DNA of 5,154 nt. Source: CAZPBN01 sp964584935 (GTDB taxonomy: Bacteria; Acidobacteriota; Aminicenantia; Aminicenantales; Aminicenantaceae). The translations under genes and the position numbers were made by a program. The notes beneath the pieces are model-generated. The model was not told the DNA's origin, searched no databases, and saw only the letters and a program-made list of their open reading frames with translations. The stretch covers positions 1 through 5,154 of the forward strand of contig CAZPBN010000045.1 in NCBI GenBank assembly GCA_964584935.1. The letters are read 5' to 3'. Shown in pieces: positions 1 through 4,660 of this stretch; the stretch's first letter is position 1; each line of letters starts with the position of its first letter.

Positions 1-20
1 AATTTTGAACTCAGCATAAT

Positions 21-50
21 ACGGCTTATGCAAAGCTTTGCATAAGCCGT
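21..50. repeat. 30-bp perfect palindrome inside the transposase remnant
   Basis: The arm ACGGCTTATGCAAAG (21-35) is followed without a spacer by its exact reverse complement (36-50); the T/A pair at 20/51 extends it by one. On the minus strand it begins within the codons for the Gly-Leu of the conserved YYGL block, so the coding sequence appears to fold back on itself. A perfect 15-bp arm is not expected by chance. It could be a palindromic rearrangement breakpoint or a cruciform-forming site. There is no T-run beside it that would suggest a terminator. Confidence 0.8.
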
Positions 51-114
51 AATAGCGGACCATAACCTGTCCTTTGTCAGGGATGTGAGAGGTCACCCGG
101 GCTATAAACTCCAA

Positions 115-136
115 GCTTGTCCCTGCGGAAGCAGGG
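115..136. repeat. 22-nt palindrome-bearing insertion in the transposase remnant
   Basis: Read on the minus strand, the conserved transposase string MDY-LEFIARV is interrupted exactly between Tyr and Leu by 22 nt. The insert contains CCCTGC-TTCC-GCAGGG, a 6-bp stem with a 4-nt loop (121-136). Because 22 is not a multiple of 3 it shifts the frame. The flanking 12-mer GCAGGGATAATC (131-142) recurs at 199-210, where it is part of normal coding (RLSLHEG). The same stem sequence with a 5-nt loop occurs at 5090-5106. The exact insert edges are ambiguous by a few bases. Confidence 0.6.
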
Positions 137-349
137 ATAATCCATAGACTCTGTCTCAGAGCTGTGTTTTCCGTATTGATAGACCACCTGCCCCTCATGC
201 AGGGATAATCTTTTAAGCGAAAGGATAGGTCTAATCATGTATTTGCCCACCCGCTCGGTCTCTTCTTTGGTCTCAGTTCTGACTTTACTGTGCACATTGA
301 ATCCCGTATGACGCCAGTGAAGAATTTTTTGGACAAGGTCTTTATTTCC

Positions 350-739
350 TATATATCGTCTTCTTTGATTCTGATGGGACCACTTAGAGTTGGAGGGATT
401 GCTTTAGCTCTTTCTTTAGCCTCGATGCTTAACTTTGTATTTCTTTTTTATCTTCTGGAGAAAAAAATTGGCTTGATTCCCGGGAAGAAAATCGTGGGGT
501 CTATTACTAAGTCTGTGGGTGCATCCGGAGTGATGGGAGTTTTGGTATGGATTATTGGAAGGAACTGGGAAAAAGCAGGAGATGTTTTCCTGTATAAACT
601 TTTTCTGCTCGCCGGAGCTATTTTTCTGGGAGTGACCACCTATTTATTTATTCAATATTTAATAAACAGACAAGATGTCCAGGACTTGATAGCCCTTTTC
701 AAAAGAGACAGGAACAGGGTAAAAAGACCGGAGAAATAG
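350..739 (+). pseudogene. murJ: murJ (mviN) 3' fragment, lipid II flippase, 5'-truncated
   Basis: The frame ending at TAG 737-739 encodes the C-terminal quarter of a MurJ/MviN-type lipid II flippase, an inner-membrane MOP-superfamily protein of roughly 500 residues needed for peptidoglycan synthesis. The recognisable start is SLILMGPLRVGG at about 362, followed by IALALSLASMLNFVFLF, a typical MurJ helix. Two further hydrophobic segments follow (around VMGVLVWIIG and LFLLAGAIFLGVTTYLFI), then a basic tail rich in Lys and Arg. About 125 of the family's residues remain, with some three of 14 helices. The upstream part is replaced by transposase sequence on the opposite strand. An ATG at 290 opens the frame but lies within the transposase remnant, so it is fortuitous. 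The fragment cannot be a working flippase; a functional copy should exist elsewhere. The stop lies one base before dtd. Confidence 0.85.
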
Positions 740-740
740 G

Positions 741-1178
741 ATGAGAATAGTTCTTCAGAGAGTAAAAGAAGCTTCAGTGTTGATTGAAGGAAAGACCATC
801 AGCCGAATCGGCCGGAAAGTATGTCTTTTGGTGGGAGTGGAAAGGGGCGATAAGGCTGAGGCAGTCGAATATCTGGCAAAAAAAGTGGTGGAACTTAGAA
901 TATTTCCAGATAAAGAGGGAAAAATGAATCTTTCTCTCCTGGATATAAGCGGTGAGGTTCTGGCTGTGTCCCAATTTACTTTGGCCGCCTCGGTTAAGAA
1001 AGGGCGCCGTCCCGGTTTTGACCGGGCGGAAAAGCCGGAAAAAGCAGAAGAATTGTTTAAAGTATTGGTAGATGAGCTTGAGAAAAAAGGCCTGCCCGTT
1101 AAAACCGGACGCTTCGGCCGGATAATGGAAGTCAGATTAATAAATGACGGACCGGTAACCTTTATTCTGGAAAAGTAA
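741..1178 (+). CDS. dtd: D-aminoacyl-tRNA deacylase
   Basis: This is a full-length Dtd of 145 residues, the same length as the E. coli enzyme. The cytoplasmic homodimer hydrolyses D-amino acids (and Gly mischarged on tRNA-Ala) from tRNA, a proofreading step of translation. The family signature SQFTLAA is at residues 77-83, with Thr80 in the SQFT motif. The Gly-cisPro motif that gives chiral selectivity is at Gly137-Pro138 within NDGPVTF near the C-terminus. The N-terminal MRIVLQRV is also characteristic. ATG 741 is preceded by GGAG at 730-733, seven bases upstream. The start is one base after the truncated murJ stop, so dtd was probably translationally coupled to murJ in the ancestral operon. 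It now ends 13 bp from the oppositely oriented precursor gene, with no evident terminator between. All key motifs are present, so it is likely functional. Confidence 0.97.
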   Translation: MRIVLQRVKEASVLIEGKTISRIGRKVCLLVGVERGDKAEAVEYLAKKVVELRIFPDKEGKMNLSLLDISGEVLAVSQFTLAASVKKGRRPGFDRAEKPEKAEELFKVLVDELEKKGLPVKTGRFGRIMEVRLINDGPVTFILEK

Positions 1179-1191
1179 ATCTCTTAGGTCT

Positions 1192-1368
1192 TTAGGAACT
1201 TCTTGAGCTAGGGTTCATATAACAGCCTGATTGATTCCCAGTGGGATTAGCATAGACAGAACCGCAATAATTTGGATCTCCATAGCCGGGAACTTTGCCG
1301 CAAGCGAGGGCGTGGGTTTCCAGTTCCCTTTCATCGATGATTTGAGGTTTTTGATATTTTTTTCTCAT
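1192..1368 (-). CDS. putative RiPP precursor peptide, three Cys, YxxP leader
   Basis: This encodes a 58-residue peptide if translation starts at ATG 1368, which has AAGGA five bases upstream. A GTG at 1386 would add six residues but lacks a well-placed ribosome site. The N-terminal half is charged (MRKKYQKPQIIDERELE), with Tyr5-x-x-Pro8-x-Ile10 matching the YxxPx(L/I) motif that PqqD-like RRE domains bind in lasso-type leaders. THALACGK follows, with an Ala20-Leu-Ala22 run just before Cys23. The C-terminal half is rich in Gly, Asn, Pro, Tyr and Ser. It has Cys23, Cys35 and Cys49 and three Y-x-(N/D)-P units at 29-32, 39-42 and 50-53, ending in NPSSRSS. It is the last gene of the run, directly downstream of the radical SAM gene, the usual setting for a modified-peptide substrate. 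Assignment as a precursor is inferred from composition and context; I do not recognise a named family. Confidence 0.8.
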   Translation of the reverse strand: MRKKYQKPQIIDERELETHALACGKVPGYGDPNYCGSVYANPTGNQSGCYMNPSSRSS

Positions 1369-1373
1369 TTTTT

Positions 1374-1378
1374 TCCTT
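1374..1378 (-). promoter_or_regulatory. ribosome binding site deciding the precursor start
   Basis: AAGGA on the minus strand lies five bases before ATG 1368 and overlaps the TAA stop of the radical SAM gene (1379-1377). This favours the 58-residue precursor over the GTG-started 64-residue form. It also implies that the precursor is translated independently, or by re-initiation, from the same mRNA. Confidence 0.65.
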
Positions 1379-2453
1379 AAAAGCACTCCTTTTCTAATTC
1401 TATGCTTTTTTTTGCTTTTATTTCAAGGCTTTTTAGTCGAGCCGCGGCTTCGCGGCAACTGATGTTAGAGGATTTAGCATAATCTCCTTTTTCAATCATA
1501 TTAAGCCCCGGGCAAATCCGGCAGTATTCTATCATTTTACAATTAAAACAACCGGGGATATCAACCAGAGTCAATTGTCTTATCCAGTTAGCCTCTTTTG
1601 AATTCAATATTTGCTTAAGAGATTGCCGGCGGAGATTTCCCAGGGTAAAAGGCCATTGTATACAGGGAAAAACATCCCCTTCAGGGGAAATAGAATAAAG
1701 GTCTTTTCCGGCATGACAAAGAGAAAGTTTAGCTTTTTCAGTGGATGCAATCTTTTCTTTTATAAACTTCTGTATGTTTTTTTGACTGGAATAAACTTTT
1801 ATTAAATCTTTTTCTTCTACCGAAAATTCGACAGGATTACGGTTGCCGTTATTCTGAGGAGTTACCGTCAGGTCGAAGTTAGCAATCGCTCCTAATTTTT
1901 CAGCAAGTTTCTGGATTTGCGTTATTTCTCCCGCATTTTTTTTCATAACCAGACATTTAAGCTTGGTTTTTATTCCTGCTTCATTGAGTAGACGGAGGGC
2001 TTCCAATGATTTGCTAAAGGAACCGGGAACCTGGGTCATATAATCATGGGTTTCAGCTTCTGCTCCATATATGCTTATTCCCACATCAAGGGGACCCAAT
2101 TCTTTTATTTTGCCGGCTGTTTTTTTATCAATAAGAGTCCCGTTGGTAAGCAAACGCAAGGCTAAATTTTTGTCTCTGGCATAAAAGGCAATTTTAAAAA
2201 AATCCTTTCTTAGAAAAATTTCTCCACCGGTTAAGCAGAAAAAAAAGCCTCCTGCTTCCGCAGTTTGGTCAATAATATTTTTTATCTCATCAAAGGTCAG
2301 CTCATCTTTTTTCCGGGAGGTCAAATAACAATGCCGGCAAGAAAGATTACAACGGTATGTCAATTCCATTGTGACATAAGCGGGCAGATATTTTTCCAGA
2401 TTTTGCTGATGGAATTTATCGATAGGGGAAAGGGTATTCATGGTTGTTTTCAT
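1377..2453 (-). CDS. radical SAM/SPASM peptide-modifying enzyme
   Basis: This 358-residue protein has the radical SAM cluster motif CNLSCRHC (Cys35, 39, 42), which binds the [4Fe-4S] cluster that cleaves S-adenosylmethionine, and the SAM-binding GGE at 76-78 (CLTGGE). The C-terminal SPASM region has Cys246, then Gly259-x4-Cys264, then a Cys302-x2-Cys305-x5-Cys311-x2-Cys314 group and Cys333. These are enough ligands for auxiliary Fe-S clusters, as in PqqE and sactipeptide/ranthipeptide synthases. Such enzymes install thioether or C-C crosslinks, or epimerise residues, in RiPP cores; the adjacent Cys-bearing peptide is the obvious substrate. The exact reaction cannot be read from sequence. The start is ATG 2453, eight bases after the PqqD-like stop; ATG 2441 is an alternative, and neither has a clear Shine-Dalgarno site, so coupling to the upstream gene is likely. 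All motif cysteines are intact. Confidence 0.93.
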   Translation of the reverse strand: MKTTMNTLSPIDKFHQQNLEKYLPAYVTMELTYRCNLSCRHCYLTSRKKDELTFDEIKNIIDQTAEAGGFFFCLTGGEIFLRKDFFKIAFYARDKNLALRLLTNGTLIDKKTAGKIKELGPLDVGISIYGAEAETHDYMTQVPGSFSKSLEALRLLNEAGIKTKLKCLVMKKNAGEITQIQKLAEKLGAIANFDLTVTPQNNGNRNPVEFSVEEKDLIKVYSSQKNIQKFIKEKIASTEKAKLSLCHAGKDLYSISPEGDVFPCIQWPFTLGNLRRQSLKQILNSKEANWIRQLTLVDIPGCFNCKMIEYCRICPGLNMIEKGDYAKSSNISCREAAARLKSLEIKAKKSIELEKECF

Positions 2454-2461
2454 GTATTTTA

Positions 2462-2740
2462 TTATTTTGGAGAAAGGAGGCTAAGGATTTCCTTTTTTTC
2501 TAATTCTTTTAAAAAATTCACCGTGTCTCTTTCTATTTTACTTTTTTCTTCTTCAAATTCCCGACTGATTTCATTAATGATCTCTTCTACTGTTCTGGTC
2601 CCATCAGACAGTTCCCATATTCTTGCTCCCACTTCATTTAGAGATAAAAAGCTTCCTCCTTCAGGGTGAATTAAAACGAGTTCATCTTCTACTTTTTTAA
2701 AGGCACAATTTTTATTGCGGCTGGCTATTTTTTTAATCAA
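2462..2740 (-). CDS. PqqD-like RiPP recognition element protein
   Basis: This 92-residue protein is of PqqD type, a small winged-helix RRE that binds a precursor leader and presents it to the modifying enzyme. The family pattern is clear: a basic N-terminus, ELVLIHPEGGSFLSLNEVGA with the usual beta-hairpin and 'LN..GA.IW.L' block, then DGTRTVEEIINEISREF, then a helical stretch ending in FLKELEKKEIL. The start is TTG 2740, overlapping the TGA stop of the kinase gene by four bases (TTGA), with GGGAG about seven bases upstream. The frame contains no internal Met, so a non-ATG start is required. The position between the kinase and the radical SAM gene, plus the YxxP motif in the precursor, supports leader binding. 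It could serve both enzymes. Confidence 0.9.
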   Translation of the reverse strand: MIKKIASRNKNCAFKKVEDELVLIHPEGGSFLSLNEVGARIWELSDGTRTVEEIINEISREFEEEKSKIERDTVNFLKELEKKEILSLLSPK

Positions 2741-3561
2741 ATGGATTGCTCCCTTCTTTCGTCAAGGTATTCCCAAAAAGATTCATCTTCTTTAAAATAA
2801 AGCTCCTCCACCGGAATCTTTTCTATAAGATTGTAACAAAAAGTGAGCATATTTTCTCTATTAAGGTTTTTTCCAGGGAAAGAAAAGATGCAGGCCAGAA
2901 TTTCTCTTATGGCCTGAAAAGAGGAAAGAGGGATGGTTTTATTTTCTCCTGCCTTTTTAAGAAAAAACAATTTGGAAAGTTTAGCCTGGCTTTTTTGACC
3001 ACACCTTTCAAAATCGCCCCAAAAGGGAGTTCCATGGACGGTGTAAATTGATTTGTTCTTGAGAATTATGACCAGCTCATCACTCAGGATAATTTGTTTT
3101 TTGGAAAGACGGGCGATAGTAGATTTGCCGCTTCCGGATGGTCCAAAAAAAACGTAGCTTTCGTTTTCTCTTTGAATGCCCGCTCCATGGAGGACAATTC
3201 CTGATCTGTCGGTCAGAATGACTGAGTAAAAAATACGAAGGAAGCTGTCGAAACAATAAACATCAGGAATCAAAGTTATTTTTCCTATGCCTGATTTGAG
3301 GTCTGCATAGGCTTCAAAGGGATTATCCAAGCGGCGGAGATAGTAAGCTCTTCCCTTTTTTCCCACTTCTACCAAGGGTTTTTCAGAATGGTGTGCAATT
3401 TTATCCAGAGATGGATTGATTTTTATATCAAATATGATATTAGGGGGAGATGAAGAAAGAAAGGCTTGATAACGATCTTCCAGGATGTTGAGAAAAGAAG
3501 AATCATTTAGACGAAATTTTATCTTGTAATCAGCTATTTCTATCTGCAAAGTGTATTTCAA
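2737..3561 (-). CDS. HPr-kinase-like protein of a RiPP cluster (HprK-related)
   Basis: This 274-residue protein resembles the kinase domain of HPr kinase/phosphorylase, in the subgroup found beside PqqD-like genes. A variable N-terminal region (about 1-115) precedes IVLHGAGI (122-129), whose His125 matches the conserved HPrK histidine region. The Walker A P-loop GPSGSGKST is at 140-148. ILSDELVII (158-166) has Asp161-Glu162 where classical HPrK has Asp-Asp. HGTPFWGD is at 176-183. P-loop, His and Asp are kept, so kinase activity is plausible. In lasso peptide clusters a related kinase phosphorylates the C-terminal Ser of the peptide (paeninodin), and here the precursor also ends in Ser. HPr itself as the target is unlikely without PTS genes, though none could be seen in so small a window. 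The start TTG 3561 is needed because the next Met is at residue 238; GGGG nine bases upstream is a weak ribosome site. A promoter lies upstream. Confidence 0.85.
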   Translation of the reverse strand: MKYTLQIEIADYKIKFRLNDSSFLNILEDRYQAFLSSSPPNIIFDIKINPSLDKIAHHSEKPLVEVGKKGRAYYLRRLDNPFEAYADLKSGIGKITLIPDVYCFDSFLRIFYSVILTDRSGIVLHGAGIQRENESYVFFGPSGSGKSTIARLSKKQIILSDELVIILKNKSIYTVHGTPFWGDFERCGQKSQAKLSKLFFLKKAGENKTIPLSSFQAIREILACIFSFPGKNLNRENMLTFCYNLIEKIPVEELYFKEDESFWEYLDERREQSI

Positions 3562-3600
3562 TTTACTTAGCCCCGAATAATTAATGCGGATTATTAAAGT

Positions 3601-3629
3601 AATTTAAACTTAGATAATAATAAAGTCAA
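3601..3629 (-). promoter_or_regulatory. candidate sigma70 promoter before the HprK-like gene
   Basis: On the minus strand TTGACT (3629-3624, five of six to consensus) is followed after 17 bases by TAAATT (3606-3601, four of six). It lies in a very AT-rich 114-base gap between the S26 peptidase stop and the kinase start, about 40 bases before the TTG. It would allow the kinase, PqqD, radical SAM and precursor genes to be transcribed apart from the HEAT and peptidase genes. AT-rich DNA yields such matches by chance, so confidence is modest. Confidence 0.4.
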
Positions 3630-3671
3630 GTAAAATACCTTAATAACTGCATTTTATAATATTATTTTGTC

Positions 3672-3693
3672 TTATTTAAAAAATTTTAAATAA
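3672..3693. repeat. AT-only inverted repeat at the end of the S26 peptidase gene
   Basis: TTATTTAAAA and its exact reverse complement TTTTAAATAA are separated by two A bases, and the repeat spans the peptidase stop codon (3676-3678). With no G or C in the stem it would be a weak hairpin, so it is a poor rho-independent terminator. It could be a protein-binding site or simple AT-richness. It is recorded because it marks the boundary between the two halves of the cluster. Confidence 0.4.
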
Positions 3694-4149
3694 CCTAAGA
3701 GCTCGAGTGATTTTGGGAAGAAGGTTCAGCCTGCTTAAAAAAGCAATGATGATTTTTTCCGGTCCGAGCCCGAAATTTATTTTCTTTCCTTTCCTCTCTA
3801 TTTTGATAATCCTGCCAAGCAAAAAGCTTCCAAGCTTGAAGCCATCAGATACATTCAGGTTATCCCCCTTGAGGTGATAATAATTTTTCTCCCGAGAAAT
3901 AACCCGATGGGCTTGGATTTTATTCTGATTTTCGTCAAATAGTAAGGCAATGTCCCCGGCTTCTATTTGGCATTTTGATGAAATGGTGACCATATCGCCG
4001 TCCTTAAGAAAAGGAAGCATACTGTTTCCTTTAAGCCTAAGTCTTACCATCTTGCTGTTTTTTGAAATAGATTTCAGCAGAGAAAAAATTTTTTGGGGAA
4101 TTATGTCAAGCTCGGCATTGTGTGAGGGAGAACTGTAAAAATGTTTCAA
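3676..4149 (-). CDS. S26-family (signal-peptidase-like) peptidase, soluble
   Basis: This 157-residue protein matches the S24/S26 serine peptidase fold of type I signal peptidases. GNSMLPFLKDGDMV (41-54) holds the nucleophile Ser43; GDIALLF (65-71) and AHRVISR (80-86) follow, then LKGDNLNVSDG (93-103). The conserved His81 sits where the archaeal/ER/SipW class uses His instead of the bacterial Lys as general base. No N-terminal membrane helix is visible, unlike true signal peptidases; only a moderately hydrophobic stretch (IIIAFLSRLNLLP) lies near the C-terminus. Such short S26 proteins are often found in RiPP clusters and are suspected leader peptidases. The start is uncertain: TTG 4149 is the only plausible initiator before Met34, with a poor ribosome site. 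It lies 49 bases after the HEAT gene on the same strand. Confidence 0.85.
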   Translation of the reverse strand: MKHFYSSPSHNAELDIIPQKIFSLLKSISKNSKMVRLRLKGNSMLPFLKDGDMVTISSKCQIEAGDIALLFDENQNKIQAHRVISREKNYYHLKGDNLNVSDGFKLGSFLLGRIIKIERKGKKINFGLGPEKIIIAFLSRLNLLPKITRALRLFKIF

Positions 4150-4198
4150 GGTGAAGAAAGTCCTAACAATTTATCAAAATTTTCCTTATCATTTTTGG

Positions 4199-4561
4199 TC
4201 AAACGAATTTCAAACGGCTGGCTTTTTCCATGGCTTCCCGGGCCGCTTTGGCGACATAGGGATTTGAATCTTGAGTGAGTTTAACCAGCAAAGTTAAGGC
4301 TTCAGGCGTTCCCAAAGTTCCCAAGGTCCTGGCTGCGGTCTTTCTAACGTCAGCGTTCAAATCTCCAATGAGAGGTTTTATCCAGGGGAGGGCTGAAGGG
4401 TCTTTCCTCTTCTCCAGAATCCGCAGGGTGGCACTCCTGACATACCAAGGAGATTCCTGTAGTTTTGGATATATCTCATCACGATAGGAATTTCGTTTTT
4501 CTGTTGATGTTGATTTTCCCTCCATTTCATCAAATTCCCATCCTCTAAGCCACTTCATCAC
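4199..4561 (-). CDS. small HEAT-repeat protein
   Basis: This 120-residue protein has about two and a half HEAT (PBS-lyase-like) repeats. SPWYVRSATLRILEKRKDPSA is at 37-57, DLNADVRKTAARTLGTLGTPEA is at 67-88 and DSNPYVAKAAREAMEK is at 98-113. Each shows the Asp/Val-Arg and Ala-Ala pattern of paired helices used for protein-protein contact. The N-terminal 35 residues are charged and not repeat-like. The start may be GTG 4561, ATG 4558 or ATG 4525; the last has GGATGGGA upstream, about 10 bases away. The promoter at 4564-4593 would start transcription near 4557, so ATG 4558 would be leaderless. It may be a scaffold or an unrelated fragment of a larger HEAT protein; a role in peptide modification is inferred only from its position at the head of the run. 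Confidence 0.75.
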   Translation of the reverse strand: MMKWLRGWEFDEMEGKSTSTEKRNSYRDEIYPKLQESPWYVRSATLRILEKRKDPSALPWIKPLIGDLNADVRKTAARTLGTLGTPEALTLLVKLTQDSNPYVAKAAREAMEKASRLKFV

Positions 4562-4563
4562 TC

Positions 4564-4593
4564 ATCATACACACAAAAAATACGTCCGGTCAA
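4564..4593 (-). promoter_or_regulatory. sigma70-type promoter at the head of the cluster
   Basis: On the minus strand TTGACC (4593-4588, five of six) is followed after 18 bases by TATGAT (4569-4564, five of six), a strong match for this AT-rich sequence. The predicted transcription start, about seven bases on, falls at roughly 4557, almost on the HEAT gene's ATG at 4558. It would drive the HEAT and peptidase genes and probably the whole cluster. It sits between the cluster and the IS91 remnant, outside the transposase coding part. Confidence 0.55.
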
Positions 4594-4660
4594 CAAAAAA
4601 TCTACAGATAGGGGAGAACATCAGAAAATCAGTGGAATAGAGGCATAGAAAGAATAGAGA

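Larger units (their letters stand above)
1..345 (-). pseudogene. IS91-family transposase remnant (middle to C-terminal part)
   Basis: On the minus strand this stretch encodes, in two frames, a recognisable piece of an IS91-type (Y2, HUH-class, rolling-circle) transposase. From about 345 down it reads DLVQKILHWRHTGFNVHS, then ERVGKYMIRPILSLKRLSL and VVYQYG, then ESMDY. After a 22-nt insertion at 115-136 it resumes in another frame as LEFIARVTSHIPDKGQVMV and RYYGLC up to the window edge. WRHTGF, GKYMIRP and TSHIPDKGQ are hallmark blocks of this family. The family's YxxxY pair would fall at YYGLC, so the second tyrosine appears replaced by Cys. There is no start and no N-terminal zinc or HUH region, and the right edge runs directly into a truncated murJ. 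It is a dead fragment and may continue left of the window. Homology past about 330 (RRYIGNKDLV) is weaker, so the right boundary is approximate (345-362). Confidence 0.88.

Noticed and set aside
302..340. MTPVK on the plus strand, resembling the DTKTPVK motif of MurJ
   Set aside because: The opposite strand of the same bases encodes the stronger ILHWRHTGF transposase block, and the spacing to LILMGPL is one residue off, so the TPVK match is judged fortuitous.
1297..1305. Lipobox before Cys23 of the precursor (ALAC)
   Set aside because: There is no hydrophobic signal segment, the upstream region is charged, and Leu is at -2 rather than -3.
1192..1368. Lasso peptide precursor
   Set aside because: The YxxP motif fits, but no B2 transglutaminase-like protease or Asn-synthetase-like cyclase is present, and a radical SAM enzyme is. 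Lasso genes outside the run cannot be excluded.
2265..2669. Plus-strand open frame of 134 codons
   Set aside because: It lies antisense to the start of the radical SAM gene and the PqqD-like gene, and shows no recognisable domain.
3672..3693. Rho-independent terminator after the S26 peptidase gene
   Set aside because: The stem has no G-C pairs and would be too weak to terminate.
4275..4487. Plus-strand open frame of 70 codons
   Set aside because: It is a shadow of the HEAT-repeat gene; the repeat periodicity is on the minus strand.
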